Of a DNA stretch of 63,215 nt, positions 25,494-35,552 are shown piece after piece. The stretch is taken from positions 1-63,215 of the forward strand of contig JAGCUU010000041.1 of assembly GCA_017962665.1 (NCBI GenBank). Reading direction: 5' to 3'. The first letter of the stretch is position 1. Each line of letters starts with the position of its first letter. Under the pieces are notes generated by a model. The model did not search any database. It was not told the origin of the DNA and saw only the letters and a list, made by a program, of their open reading frames with translations. The stretch comes from Bacteroidales bacterium. Its GTDB lineage: Bacteria > Bacteroidota > Bacteroidia > Bacteroidales > P3. The translations under genes and the position numbers were made by a program.

Positions 25494-27647
25494 CTATTTT
25501 CTTGCAGCAAGGAGGAGCTCCATCATCTTGATAGCGCTGACACTGATAACTGTGCCAGGGCCGAAAATGGCGGCTGCACCAGCCTTGAAGAGGAAGTCAT
25601 AGTCCTGCGGAGGGATAACACCACCCACGACAACCATAATATCCTCACGACCAAGTTTCTTAAGTTCTTCAATAACCTGCGGGACAAGAGTCTTGTGACC
25701 TGCTGCCAGTGAACTGACGCCAAGGATGTGGACATCGTTTTCAACAGCCTGTTTTGCTGCCTCGGCAGGAGTTTGGAACAACGGACCCATGTCAACGTCA
25801 AATCCGAGGTCTGCATAGCCGGTTGCGACGACCTTTGCGCCACGGTCGTGACCATCCTGACCCATCTTTGCCACCATGATACGAGGACGACGTCCCTCGA
25901 GTTTGGCGAACTCGTCAGTCATAGCCTGAGCCTTCTTGAAGAGGTCGCTGTCTTTTGTCTGAGTACTATACACGTTGCTAATAAGATTTATTTTTGCTTT
26001 GTAACGTCCATAAACTTTCTCGAGTGCGTATGAAATTTCACCCAAAGAGGCACGTTTGCGGGCAGCGTCGATACTAAGCTCAAGCAGATTGCCTTGACCG
26101 CTTTCCGCACAACGGGTAAGGGCGTCGAGAGCTGCCTGCACTTCGTCGTTATTACGCTCGGCACGCAGTTTGGCAAGACGTTTGAGCTGAGCCTCACGCA
26201 CGGCAGTGTTATCCACCTCGAGGGTTTCAATAGGATCCTCATGGTCAAGACGGTATTTGTTAATACCCACAATTGTGTCGACATTGGAGTCAATGCGGCT
26301 CTGCTTACGTGCCGAAGCCTCCTCAATGCGCATCTTGGGAATACCGCTCTCTATAGCCTTTGCCATACCACCAAGTTTTTCAACTTCCTGAATATGTGCC
26401 CATGCACGATGAGCCAGTTCATGAGTCAACGTCTCAACATAGTAGCTGCCAGCCCATGGATCGACGACACGGCAAATATTGGTCTCTTCCTGAATATAAA
26501 GCTGAGTATTACGAGCAATACGGGCGCTGAAATCAGTAGGCAGGGCAATAGCCTCGTCAAGAGCGTTGGTATGCAGAGACTGGGTATGTCCCAATGCTGC
26601 ACCCATAGCCTCGATACAGGTACGAGCCACATTATTGAAAGGATCCTGCTCAGTCAACGACCATCCTGAAGTCTGGCAGTGGGTACGCAGAGCCAGAGAT
26701 TTAGGATTCTTGGGGTTGAACTGACTGACTATCTTAGCCCACAGCATACGTGCAGCACGCATCTTCGCAATCTCCATAAAGTGGTTCATACCCACACCCC
26801 AGAAGAAACTCAGACGCGGAGCAAAATCATCAATACTCATTCCTGCATTGATACCGGCACGCAAATATTCAAGACCATCGGCAAGTGTATATGCCAGTTC
26901 GATATCAGCGGTAGCACCCGCCTCCTGCATATGGTATCCACTGATACTGATGCTGTTGAACTTGGGCATATGCTTCGATGTGTATTCAAAAATGTCGGCG
27001 ATAATCTTCATCGAAGGCAGAGGAGGATAGATATAGGTGTTGCGCACCATAAACTCCTTGAGGATATCGTTTTGGATGGTTCCCTGCAACTGCTCCTGTT
27101 TCACACCCTGTTCCTCGGCGGCGATGATATAGAATGAGAGTACCGGAAGCACGGCGCCGTTCATCGTCATCGACACACTCATCTTGTCAAGAGGAATCTG
27201 GTCAAAAAGAATCTTCATATCGAGAATGCTGTCCACAGCGACGCCAGCCTTGCCGACGTCACCTACGACACGCTCATGGTCGGAATCATATCCACGGTGG
27301 GTGGCGAGGTCAAAAGCCACGGAAAGGCCCTTCTGACCAGCAGCAATATTACGGCGGTAGAATGCATTACTCTCTTCAGCTGTGGAGAATCCTGCATATT
27401 GACGCACTGTCCAAGGGCGCATCACATACATTGTGCTGTAAGGACCACGTAGAAATGGGGCAATACCAGCTGCATAGTTAAGATGCTCCATACCCGCAAG
27501 ATCTTCCTTGCCATATACAGGCTTCACCTCGATCTGCTCAGGGGTAGTCCAATTCTTATCGATATTATTCTCTTTTTCCCATTGCTCAAAGCTTTCCTGC
27601 TTTTCGTCACGGGTCTTGAAATCGATGTTTGAAAAATTAGGTCTCAT
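25494..27647 (-). CDS. mutB: Methylmalonyl-CoA mutase, large subunit
   Basis: A 717-residue adenosylcobalamin enzyme that interconverts methylmalonyl-CoA and succinyl-CoA, central to propionate production in Bacteroidota. The TIM barrel domain (about 1-560) has [20 protein letters not shown] and the [14 protein letters not shown] region; the B12 domain (about 580-717) has DGHDRG, the cobalt-binding His motif, then [12 protein letters not shown] and GGVIPPQDY. The small subunit mutA is not adjacent. The length also suits a homodimeric mutase. A -7 box is at 27690-27697. Confidence 0.95.
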   Translation of the reverse strand: MRPNFSNIDFKTRDEKQESFEQWEKENNIDKNWTTPEQIEVKPVYGKEDLAGMEHLNYAAGIAPFLRGPYSTMYVMRPWTVRQYAGFSTAEESNAFYRRNIAAGQKGLSVAFDLATHRGYDSDHERVVGDVGKAGVAVDSILDMKILFDQIPLDKMSVSMTMNGAVLPVLSFYIIAAEEQGVKQEQLQGTIQNDILKEFMVRNTYIYPPLPSMKIIADIFEYTSKHMPKFNSISISGYHMQEAGATADIELAYTLADGLEYLRAGINAGMSIDDFAPRLSFFWGVGMNHFMEIAKMRAARMLWAKIVSQFNPKNPKSLALRTHCQTSGWSLTEQDPFNNVARTCIEAMGAALGHTQSLHTNALDEAIALPTDFSARIARNTQLYIQEETNICRVVDPWAGSYYVETLTHELAHRAWAHIQEVEKLGGMAKAIESGIPKMRIEEASARKQSRIDSNVDTIVGINKYRLDHEDPIETLEVDNTAVREAQLKRLAKLRAERNNDEVQAALDALTRCAESGQGNLLELSIDAARKRASLGEISYALEKVYGRYKAKINLISNVYSTQTKDSDLFKKAQAMTDEFAKLEGRRPRIMVAKMGQDGHDRGAKVVATGYADLGFDVDMGPLFQTPAEAAKQAVENDVHILGVSSLAAGHKTLVPQVIEELKKLGREDIMVVVGGVIPPQDYDFLFKAGAAAIFGPGTVISVSAIKMMELLLAARK

Positions 27648-27689
27648 TATCAGTATATTATTATATTTTTATCCCATTCTATTAAATTG

Positions 27690-27697
27690 CAAATATA
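27690..27697 (-). promoter_or_regulatory. -7 box of mutB
   Basis: TATATTTG on the minus strand, giving a leader of about 36 bases. Confidence 0.5.
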
Positions 27698-27755
27698 CAT
27701 AAAATATTTAATAATGCATACACCTCAAAAAAAACAATTATCTTTTCTTTTGTCA

Positions 27756-27849
27756 CACGGATTGCGCGGATATTCCTATTGCGAAAACATCGAAAAACAA
27801 TATGCTAATTCTTTATTCTGAACACGAATTGCTCGAATGACTCGAATCT
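27756..27849. repeat. Two nonamer repeat arrays (CACGAATTG type)
   Basis: CACGGATTG CGCGGATAT at 27756-27773 and CACGAATTG CTCGAATGA CTCGAATCT at 27823-27849 share a 9-base period and the same core as 2858-2875. Confidence 0.5.
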
Positions 27850-27976
27850 TCCGGGAGTCGGCCTTGCGGCCAAAGAACCTCAATTAAATAGTTAAAAAAC
27901 GAAAGTAAACCCAAAGAAAAACAACATTTACTATCACACAATTAACAATATATTTCGGCTAAAAATGTTAAAAAAC

Positions 27977-28007
27977 TTGACTTTTGCCTCAAAAAAACGT
28001 ATTTTTG
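27977..28007 (+). promoter_or_regulatory. Promoter of queA
   Basis: TTG at 27977-27979, a 20-base spacer and TATTTTTG at 28000-28007. A start near 28014 rules out the in-frame ATG at 27984. Confidence 0.7.
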
Positions 28008-28076
28008 CACAATTTTGAGCATTTTCATACCGAAATACATAAAAACACCGTAATGATAAACACGCTTTATTCGACA

Positions 28077-29132
28077 ATGAAACTTTCGCAGTTCAAGTTT
28101 AACCTTCCAAAAGACTTGATTGCAGAGAAACCATCCAAATTACGTGACGAAGCCCGCTTGATGGTGCTTAACCGCAAAACACAAACAGTAGAGCATAAAT
28201 TATTCAAAGACCTCATCAACTATGTAGACGCCAACGATGTGGTAGTTGTAAACAACACCAAGGTGTTTCCTGCTCTTCTACGTGGTGAAAAGGAGAAAAC
28301 AGGCGCTCAAATAACCGTTTTTCTTCTGCGTGAGCTCAACCCGGAGACAAAACTATGGGATGTGGTTGTTGACCCAGCACGCAAGATACGTATAGGCAAC
28401 AAACTCTATTTCGGCGAAAGCGACAACCTTGTTGCCGAAGTGATAGACAACACCACATCACGTGGACGTACCATCCGTTTCCTGTACGACGGTCCCCACG
28501 ATGAATTTATTCGCATCATCAAAAGCATGGGACAAACCCCACTGCCAGACGAGCTACGTGCATTACGCGACATCACCAATGAGGACAAAGAACGATACCA
28601 GACTATATATGCCAAAGTCGAAGGGGCTGTCGCCGCTCCGACAGCCGGACTTCACATTAGCCGCGAACTGATGAAACGCTTTGAAATAAAAGATGTAAAA
28701 TGGGCTGAACTGACACTTCATGCCGGCATCGGAAACTTCAAAGCCATTGAGGTGGAAGACCTCAGCAAACATCGAATGGACTCGGAGGAAATGCATATTG
28801 ACGAAAAATGCTGCAACATTATCAACGAAGCTAAAAATTCAGGACATAAGATTTGCTGCATCGGTACAACAACAATGAAAGCCATCGAGACCGCCGTGAC
28901 CATTCCCGGGAAAATAAGTCCTTTTGACGGATGGAGCAACAAATTCATCTTTCCTCCTCATGATTTTACAATTGCAGACATGATGGTCACCAACTTCCAT
29001 CCCTCCATGTCTTCGATGTTCATTATGGTATCCGCCTTTGCAGGACCGGAATTCCTTATGTCGGCATACCAGACAGCCATCAAGGAAAAATACAAATTCC
29101 ACACCTACGGCGACGCAATGCTGATACTTTAG
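28077..29132 (+). CDS. queA: tRNA ribosyltransferase-isomerase QueA
   Basis: A 351-residue enzyme of queuosine synthesis that adds the ribosyl part of S-adenosylmethionine to 7-aminomethyl-7-deazaguanine in tRNA. Visible features are [14 protein letters not shown] at the N-terminus, [26 protein letters not shown] and [11 protein letters not shown] in the middle, and [10 protein letters not shown], then [19 protein letters not shown] near the end. ATG 28077 (MKLSQFKF) gives the normal length; 28053 is a possible in-frame start eight codons earlier. rarA follows after 51 bases containing a GTTAAAG repeat. Confidence 0.95.
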   Translation: MKLSQFKFNLPKDLIAEKPSKLRDEARLMVLNRKTQTVEHKLFKDLINYVDANDVVVVNNTKVFPALLRGEKEKTGAQITVFLLRELNPETKLWDVVVDPARKIRIGNKLYFGESDNLVAEVIDNTTSRGRTIRFLYDGPHDEFIRIIKSMGQTPLPDELRALRDITNEDKERYQTIYAKVEGAVAAPTAGLHISRELMKRFEIKDVKWAELTLHAGIGNFKAIEVEDLSKHRMDSEEMHIDEKCCNIINEAKNSGHKICCIGTTTMKAIETAVTIPGKISPFDGWSNKFIFPPHDFTIADMMVTNFHPSMSSMFIMVSAFAGPEFLMSAYQTAIKEKYKFHTYGDAMLIL

Positions 29133-29146
29133 TAAAAGTTAAAGAT
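29132..29146. repeat. GTTAAAG-type short repeat
   Basis: AGTAAAAGTTAAAGA immediately after the queA stop, a variant of the unit seen at 7127, 15139 and 23058. Confidence 0.4.
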
Positions 29147-29183
29147 AAACCGAGGACTTTTACTATTATTTAAGACACTCATT

Positions 29184-30440
29184 ATGACTCCATTGGCAGA
29201 ACTTTTGCGGCCAACAACGCTTGAAAACTATATCGGGCAAAAACATCTTGTAGGTCAAGGTGCTGTGTTGCGAACACTCATTGAAAGCGGCAGGATTCCG
29301 TCAATGATTTTCTGGGGCCCGCCGGGCACCGGCAAGACCACACTGGCAACAATCATAAGCAAAACATTACAACGTCCGTTCTACACCCTGAGCGCCATAA
29401 GCAGTGGCGTGAAGGAAGTGCGTGATGTCATAGAACAGGCGAAAAAAGAAGAGGGAGCAATACTTTTCATCGATGAAATCCACCGATTCAACAAAGCGCA
29501 GCAAGACTCATTGCTGGGAGCTGTGGAGAGAGGTGTCATAACCCTTATCGGTGCCACCACAGAAAACCCATCATTTGAAGTTATCTCAGCCTTGCTGTCA
29601 CGTTGTCAGGTATATGTACTGCAGGAATTCGGCAAAGACGAAATGGAGCAACTAATTGCCTCTGCCGTAAACCACTATGCCTCACAAGGAATAGCCATCA
29701 ACGTAGAGGAAAATGATGCCCTGCTACGCATCAGCGGCGGCGATGCCCGCAAACTACTTAACGCATTGGAACTAGTGGTAAACCGTTCCAACTCTGACAA
29801 ATCTCTGACAATAACCAACAAGAAAGTTGTAGAGGTCATACAACAAAATTTGGCTTTTTACGACCGTCAAGGCGAAATGCACTATGATATTATCAGCGCC
29901 TTCATTAAGTCCATGCGTGGAAGCGACCCCAACGGTGCCGTATACTGGCTTGCAAGGATGATTGAAGGAGGCGAAGACCCTGTCTTTATTGCGCGGCGCA
30001 TGCTAATATTCGCCAGCGAAGACATAAGCAATGCAAACCCAAACGCCCTGCTGCTGGCCAACGCCTGCTTTGAGGCTGTCACAAAGATTGGCTATCCCGA
30101 GTGTCGCATCACCCTCTCGCAGTGCGCCATATATCTTGCTAACTCTGCCAAAAGCAACAGCACATACATGGCACTCAAAAACGCCCAACAGGCGATACGC
30201 CGCACCGGCGACCTCTCAGTGCCGTTACATCTTCGTAACGCTCCTACCAAATTGATGAAGGATTTGGGCTACAGCGACGGATACAAATACGCCCACGACT
30301 ATACAGGCAACTTCGTAGACCAGGAATTCCTTCCCGATGCGCTGCGCGGCACAAAATTCTATGAGCCTGGCGAAAACGCCCGAGAAAACGAGACTCGTAA
30401 ATTGCTCCAGTGGCGCTGGAAAGAAAAATACGGATATTGA
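29184..30440 (+). CDS. rarA: Replication-associated recombination AAA ATPase
   Basis: A 418-residue RarA/MgsA clamp-loader-like ATPase acting at stalled forks. It has Walker A FWGPPGTGKTTLA (about 44-56), Walker B FIDEIHRFNKAQQD, sensor 1 GATTENPSFE and RISGGDARKLLNALE as sensor 2 region, followed by the tetramerisation domain (WLARMIEGGEDPVFIARRM, IYLANSAKSN). Length is normal. Its stop codon TGA overlaps the ATG of the next gene by one base, which suggests coupled translation. Confidence 0.95.
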   Translation: MTPLAELLRPTTLENYIGQKHLVGQGAVLRTLIESGRIPSMIFWGPPGTGKTTLATIISKTLQRPFYTLSAISSGVKEVRDVIEQAKKEEGAILFIDEIHRFNKAQQDSLLGAVERGVITLIGATTENPSFEVISALLSRCQVYVLQEFGKDEMEQLIASAVNHYASQGIAINVEENDALLRISGGDARKLLNALELVVNRSNSDKSLTITNKKVVEVIQQNLAFYDRQGEMHYDIISAFIKSMRGSDPNGAVYWLARMIEGGEDPVFIARRMLIFASEDISNANPNALLLANACFEAVTKIGYPECRITLSQCAIYLANSAKSNSTYMALKNAQQAIRRTGDLSVPLHLRNAPTKLMKDLGYSDGYKYAHDYTGNFVDQEFLPDALRGTKFYEPGENARENETRKLLQWRWKEKYGY

Positions 30441-31036
30441 TGATTACCGACCGACACAGCTACAAGGCTTATCGCCAAGCCGACCTGCAGGCGTACCAGG
30501 TGGAACATCTCACCTTCTATCGCTGGCACTGGATGGATTGTCTGCGGTTCCAACTGCGGTTGCGTAAAATTGAGTATCTCTACAACACCAAAGGCCGCAA
30601 CCCCTTGCGCATACTCCACTGGTTCGTGCTCGAGGTCATCAACCACCGTTTGGGTACCCGTTTGGGATTCTCAATCCCCAAGAATGTATTTGGACCTGGA
30701 CTCTGCATTGTCCATCCCGGCACCATTGTTGTGAACCCTGCAGCGAAAGTGGGCAGCTACTGCCGCATACATCCCGGGACCTGCATCGGTGACTACAACG
30801 GCATTCCCACGCTGGGCGACCATGTCTACATAGGTCCCGGAGCCAAACTCTATGGCAATATCACCATTGGCAACAATGTCGCCGTCGGTGCCAACGCCGT
30901 CGTCAACAAATCATTTCCAGACAATGTGACCATTGCAGGAGTGCCTGCCAAGATTATATCATACACTGGGGCAGTCGAGCAAGGAGTATTTCCAAAGACT
31001 CTATTCATTAATAACAAAACAGAGAATAATGGCTGA
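30440..31036 (+). CDS. Left-handed beta-helix acetyltransferase (CysE-like)
   Basis: A 198-residue acyltransferase. The N-terminal helical half (about 1-75) precedes hexapeptide turns (GPGLCIVHPGTIVVNPAAKV, CRIHPGTCIGDYNGI, IGPGAKLYGNITIGNNV, AVGANAVVNKSF) and a terminal VTIAGVPAK. The His-Pro-Gly motif and helix layout fit the serine acetyltransferase group; colanic-acid or other sugar acetyltransferases with the same fold are possible. A GTG at 30410 could add ten codons, but ATG 30440, overlapping the rarA stop, is more natural. It overlaps the ABC-F gene by eight bases. Confidence 0.75.
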   Translation: MITDRHSYKAYRQADLQAYQVEHLTFYRWHWMDCLRFQLRLRKIEYLYNTKGRNPLRILHWFVLEVINHRLGTRLGFSIPKNVFGPGLCIVHPGTIVVNPAAKVGSYCRIHPGTCIGDYNGIPTLGDHVYIGPGAKLYGNITIGNNVAVGANAVVNKSFPDNVTIAGVPAKIISYTGAVEQGVFPKTLFINNKTENNG

Positions 31037-32876
31037 CGCACTTCTGACAGTTGAGAACCTCACCAAGAGTTTTGGAGACAAGCTGCTGTTTGAAGACATC
31101 AGTTTTGGCATCAATGCGGGACAAAAAACCGCCCTCATTGCCCGTAACGGCTATGGCAAAAGCACCCTGCTGAACATTATCACTGGAAAGGAATTACAAG
31201 ACAGCGGGAAAGTGACCTTACGTGGAGACGTAAAAATGGCCTACCTGCCACAAAGTCCCGATTTTCATTACCACCAGACGGTACGAAGCTTCGTCGAGGC
31301 AGCAGAAAAACCAGAAAATGTGGAATCCTGGGACTTCGAACAGAAAATCGACGAGGTATTGTCGCGTCTTGAAGTTGACAAACTGATGGATCGCGCCATG
31401 GATACCCTCAGCGGTGGTGAGCAAAAGAAAGTGGCTCTTAGCAGAATATTGATAGACGACACCAATCTGCTTTTGCTTGACGAGCCAACAAACCACCTGG
31501 ACATAAGCATGATAGAATGGCTTGAAGACTTTCTCTGCAAGCAGAAACTCGCCATTCTTATGGTAACACACGACCGATATTTTCTTGACAACGTATGTCA
31601 GGACATCATTGAGCTTGACAACAGCCGCCTATACCAATACCGAGCAAACCGCGGCCTCAACGACATGCACAGAGACAGTCCTTTCAACTATTACGTGGAG
31701 AAAAAGGCCGAACGCGAACAAAACGAACGTGCAGAAGTAGAGAAAGCAAAAAGCCAATACCGAAGCGAGCTGGAATGGATGCGCCGAATGCCCCAGGCTC
31801 GCGGAACCAAGGCCCGTGCAAGAATAGATGCTTTCTACGAGTTGGAAAAGAAAGCCCATAAACGATTCGAAGAAGAAAAATCCGAACTCAGCGTAAAAAC
31901 CGAACGTATTGGCGGTAAGATTCTGGAGATGTACAATATATGCTACTCTATCGACTCCAGAAAACTCATTGACGACTTCTCATACACCTTCAAAAAAGGA
32001 GAAAAGATAGGCATTGTAGGCCCTAACGGTATTGGTAAAAGCACCTTCCTTCGCATACTCACCGAACAGCTCCGACCAACGAGCGGACACGTCGTCGTCG
32101 GGCAGACCATACAATTCGGCATGTACTCCCAAAGTGGCATCAGTGCAAAAGACGACAGGAGAGTGATAGACATCATCCGTGACGTCGCCGACGTCATCGA
32201 ACTTGACAATGGCAAAGAGATGTCTGCACACCAATTTCTGAGTCATTTTGGATTCGATGACATGACACAGTACAACTACCTTGGAAACCTCAGCGGAGGA
32301 GAACGGAGACGGCTCTACCTGTTGACTGTGCTTATGGCCAACCCCAACTTCCTCATCCTCGACGAGCCCACCAACGACCTCGACATCTACACGCTCTCCA
32401 TACTTGAGAAATTCCTCAAGGGGTACAAAGGATGCCTTGTCATTGTCAGTCACGACCGCAGCTTCATGGACAACTTGGTAGACCATATCTTCGTTTTTGA
32501 GGGCGACGGTCACATACGCGACTACCATAGCAATTACACCGAATACCGCAAAGAGACCGAGCTGAAAAACCGTGCCGAACAAAAGCAACGCAAAGAGGCG
32601 CGCGCCGCCGAACTTGAAGAGGAAGCACGTCGCCGTACAAAACCTGATACAGGCAGCAAACCCAAAGCCACCTACAAGGAAAAAAAAGAATACGAACAGC
32701 TCGAAACAGAAATTGCCGACCTAAACAAAGAACGTGCCGAAATCGAAGAACTGTTGTCATCAGGCACTGAAACCGACCCCAAGAAAATCACCGCAGCCTC
32801 TGAACGTATCGGGGAACTCATAGCAATTCTTGACGAAAAAGAGATGCGATGGCTGGAATTAGATGAAAAAATGTGA
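31029..32876 (+). CDS. ABC-F family ATPase
   Basis: A 615-residue soluble twin-ATPase with no membrane domain; family members act on ribosomes. The first domain has ALIARNGYGKSTLL, LSGGEQKKVALSR and LLLDEPTNHLD; the second has GIVGPNGIGKSTFL, LSGGERRRLYLL and LILDEPTNDLD. The inter-domain linker (about 235-310) is charged and helical. The C-terminus (about 540-615) is a coiled coil of the Uup-like type (YEQLETEIADLNKERAEIEELL). ATG 31029 (MADALLTVENL) is chosen; the longer frame has no support. Antibiotic protection is not implied. Confidence 0.92.
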   Translation: MADALLTVENLTKSFGDKLLFEDISFGINAGQKTALIARNGYGKSTLLNIITGKELQDSGKVTLRGDVKMAYLPQSPDFHYHQTVRSFVEAAEKPENVESWDFEQKIDEVLSRLEVDKLMDRAMDTLSGGEQKKVALSRILIDDTNLLLLDEPTNHLDISMIEWLEDFLCKQKLAILMVTHDRYFLDNVCQDIIELDNSRLYQYRANRGLNDMHRDSPFNYYVEKKAEREQNERAEVEKAKSQYRSELEWMRRMPQARGTKARARIDAFYELEKKAHKRFEEEKSELSVKTERIGGKILEMYNICYSIDSRKLIDDFSYTFKKGEKIGIVGPNGIGKSTFLRILTEQLRPTSGHVVVGQTIQFGMYSQSGISAKDDRRVIDIIRDVADVIELDNGKEMSAHQFLSHFGFDDMTQYNYLGNLSGGERRRLYLLTVLMANPNFLILDEPTNDLDIYTLSILEKFLKGYKGCLVIVSHDRSFMDNLVDHIFVFEGDGHIRDYHSNYTEYRKETELKNRAEQKQRKEARAAELEEEARRRTKPDTGSKPKATYKEKKEYEQLETEIADLNKERAEIEELLSSGTETDPKKITAASERIGELIAILDEKEMRWLELDEKM

Positions 32877-32900
32877 CAGTATATCAAAACATACGGAACA

Positions 32901-34223
32901 ATGGACATACTATCTTTGGAAAAACTGAACGAAATGCTTAAAGATCTGATGCCCGACGAAAGCAACAGCATCATTGTCGACAGTGCATCAAGTATCCGAC
33001 GCCATGAATACTGCTTTATCAATGCATACGCACAACGAATGGAACACCACTCAGAAGTCATTGCCGTAGCTTTGACCAAAGAGTTGGAGGAACAGATGAG
33101 CGAAGCTCTTCAGGCACAAAACGACAAAGAACCTTATGTCCGCATGGATGGTGAATTCCTTGAAAAAATGAAAGCAGCCCCATCGATAAGCACGAAAGGA
33201 CTTTTCAGCCGCATCGGGCTGAAGATGAACGAATTTATCAACGGTGGCAGATATGTAGACCATCACCATATACTGCTAAACGAAGAGGATGGCAAACTTG
33301 CAAAGAATCAACCCATATACGCTGTCAAAGCCGAAAGCAAACAGTGCAACTGCCTTGTTTGCAAAGGCACCGGCAAAGTTGGACATGAGAATAAAAGCGG
33401 TTACCTCATGCATGAACAATGTCCTGAATGCAAAGGTTCAGGACGGGTAGGCTTACTCACCTGTTTCGAAACAACAGTGACAGAAAAACAAGCCACCATC
33501 ACACGCTGCCTCGACAAAGAGGTGAACAATCTCGACATCAAAACAGTCATGAGTCACAAAGTTGATGTTGAGACCCGCAAACGCATGCTTACCCGATACA
33601 ACGGAATAGAAAAGATAAATTACGACAGAGAGATAGAGCCATACTTGGATATTATTCACGACAAGATTGGCGAGGACAACGCCATTGAGGAAATCCACTA
33701 CCAAATAATTCCATGCTACTCTTTTGAGTACCATAAGGTACTTTCCGGAGAGACTTACACCGGTGTAGTTATTGATCCCCTTGAAAAACCAGAAATTATA
33801 TTAGATCTTGACGGAATAGGAAGCAAGCTGTTCAGCGGAATGCGCGACTCGATAAAAGGCATCAATCGCCTGCTGGGTAATATTGCCAAGTCAAACACCT
33901 TTAAAGACAGCGAAGACCTGCGTCGGACAACACGTCTGCTTATTGCTGTGGCTGTAGCCGACGGTAAGGTGACCGAAGATGAGAAGCTGACTATGACTCA
34001 GACAATCCGAGGAATCGACCATTTCACCACCAACGAAAAAGAAGCACTCGTCAAACTGCTAAACAAAGAAAGCAGTGATTTCCTTACCGACGACGACTAC
34101 AAGTTCCATTCGGCAGACAATGCAAAAGAGACATTGAAAAAAATGCAGGATTTGGCTATAGCTGACGGCGATTTCGACAACAAAGAACGTGAAATCATCG
34201 AAAAGTTGCGTCTTACCGTCTGA
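32901..34223 (+). CDS. Zinc-finger and TerB-like domain protein
   Basis: A 440-residue cytoplasmic protein not matching a named family as a whole. An N-terminal region of about 140 residues has no recognised domain. At about 148-190 lie two DnaJ-type zinc-finger motifs, CLVCKGTGKVG and CPECKGSGRVG, with Cys pairs at each end. After a linker, about 335-440 forms a TerB-like all-alpha domain (IAVAVADGKVTEDEKLTM, LAIADGDFDNKEREII) with the acidic loop motifs that bind metal in TerB. It follows the ABC-F gene by 24 bases. A stress-linked role is inference. Confidence 0.7.
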   Translation: MDILSLEKLNEMLKDLMPDESNSIIVDSASSIRRHEYCFINAYAQRMEHHSEVIAVALTKELEEQMSEALQAQNDKEPYVRMDGEFLEKMKAAPSISTKGLFSRIGLKMNEFINGGRYVDHHHILLNEEDGKLAKNQPIYAVKAESKQCNCLVCKGTGKVGHENKSGYLMHEQCPECKGSGRVGLLTCFETTVTEKQATITRCLDKEVNNLDIKTVMSHKVDVETRKRMLTRYNGIEKINYDREIEPYLDIIHDKIGEDNAIEEIHYQIIPCYSFEYHKVLSGETYTGVVIDPLEKPEIILDLDGIGSKLFSGMRDSIKGINRLLGNIAKSNTFKDSEDLRRTTRLLIAVAVADGKVTEDEKLTMTQTIRGIDHFTTNEKEALVKLLNKESSDFLTDDDYKFHSADNAKETLKKMQDLAIADGDFDNKEREIIEKLRLTV

Positions 34224-34250
34224 ACGTTGACTGTAGAGAAGCTTATCTAA

Positions 34251-35552
34251 TCAGAAATTATATTTGACCAAGGCGCAGATGCGGTGATTGGACACTTGAT
34301 GCAAATTTGCGTTGTCTGACACGGCACCATCGGAAAGAATGTCGCCATAGGTAGCTGCAGTCCACTCGTATTCAATGCCGACATTAAAGAGTTTGGTATT
34401 GAAGCTTATAGAGGGGGCAATGCGGTAGATACTGTTGAGATTGATGAAATTCTCACCTCCCTTCATATATATACGGTACTTCACTACGTCAGGGTCTGCA
34501 TCAAAGTCATAGAGCTCCTCCCCTGCGCCAAGATTTTTCATATAGCCAAAGAAAAGATTGGCACGCACCTTCTTACCATAGGCTATATTGAAGTAACTAA
34601 TGCTATTGCGGATGGGAGCATAGTTCCACGAACCATCGTCGTTGACACCCGTGACGGCATAGCCGCACAACTGGTTGAGGTGGCTGGTGTTTTCAGCAAG
34701 CAGGGTGCGGAACTTAATGCTCCATTTGTCTGCAACATATTGTGCATAGAGCGTCGGGGTGAACGACTCGACGGTCTCGTTGACTTTTTGGTATACGCCA
34801 CCCACATTGGCATAGTTGCGGGGACGCAGCATCTGCGCATCGACACCTAACTGGGTGTACCAGGCACCCTGTTTAAAGTTGAAGCCAATGAAAGCCTCGG
34901 GCAAGAGGGCATTGTTGGCAAAGTCGGTGCTGTTGGATGAGACATAGTCATTCTTACTGTTGTCCCACACCGGTCCATTGTTCATATACTGCAACTGATA
35001 TAGCAGTGCAACAGTACAGCCGAACGAGCCCCAATAGTTTATGGTACGCACCTGCGGGGTACGGCTGTGGGGACGGAAGGGCGCACCGGCGGCCATACCC
35101 AGCACTTCGGGCATGATATCGCCTGAGAGTGGATGCCAATCCTGACCAAAAACGAGTTGTGAGTTTTGTTTTCCCAGCTTTATATATGCCAGTCGCAACC
35201 GCAGTACGGTGTTGTTGGTGCCGAAACCGCCGAAGTCGCCCTCCAGCTTGGCACTGCTGTTCCAACCCCATATCCGGGGACCTGTGACATCAACACCGAA
35301 GCGCGAAGTAAGTGCCTGCAGCCGCAAGGAAGCGATATCGTTGAGGTCTTCGCTATGATCCTCGTTCCACAGCTCATCATAGGGCTGCATGTTGTACTCG
35401 CCACCGACGACCGAATATGTCTTGCGGGAGTCAAAGGTGAGGTAGTTGCGGATGAAGCCATAGAGCTTGATGGACACCTTGTTGGTGTCCTGTGCTTGAA
35501 CAAAAGGCAGCGTTGCCAAAAGCATTGCTGCCATAATAATCATTTTTTTCAT
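34251..35552 (-). CDS. Outer-membrane porin-like protein
   Basis: A 433-residue outer-membrane barrel. The signal peptide MKKMIIMAAMLLATLPFVQA fixes the start at 35552; longer in-frame starts lie inside the carrier gene. Strands include IKLYGFIRNYLTFDSRKTY, AKLEGDFGGFGTNN and a terminal VSNHRICALVKYNF, resembling DcaP-like porins of Bacteroidota. Its ATG overlaps the carrier's stop (ATGA), so the pair is translationally coupled and probably moves one substrate across both membranes. By context (OTC and carbamate kinase) I infer citrulline, ornithine or arginine. It is the last gene of the unit and meets 34223 tail-to-tail. Confidence 0.75.
   Translation of the reverse strand: MKKMIIMAAMLLATLPFVQAQDTNKVSIKLYGFIRNYLTFDSRKTYSVVGGEYNMQPYDELWNEDHSEDLNDIASLRLQALTSRFGVDVTGPRIWGWNSSAKLEGDFGGFGTNNTVLRLRLAYIKLGKQNSQLVFGQDWHPLSGDIMPEVLGMAAGAPFRPHSRTPQVRTINYWGSFGCTVALLYQLQYMNNGPVWDNSKNDYVSSNSTDFANNALLPEAFIGFNFKQGAWYTQLGVDAQMLRPRNYANVGGVYQKVNETVESFTPTLYAQYVADKWSIKFRTLLAENTSHLNQLCGYAVTGVNDDGSWNYAPIRNSISYFNIAYGKKVRANLFFGYMKNLGAGEELYDFDADPDVVKYRIYMKGGENFINLNSIYRIAPSISFNTKLFNVGIEYEWTAATYGDILSDGAVSDNANLHQVSNHRICALVKYNF

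Larger units (their letters stand above)
27648..28076. other. Divergent intergenic region mutB-queA
   Basis: There is no gene. It holds the mutB -7 box, two nonamer repeat arrays (27756-27773 and 27823-27849), and the queA promoter at 27977-28007. Confidence 0.6.

Noticed and set aside
31029-32876. ABC-F ATPase as an antibiotic resistance gene
   Set aside because: The linker and C-terminal coiled coil fit general housekeeping-type ABC-F proteins, and nothing nearby suggests a resistance island.
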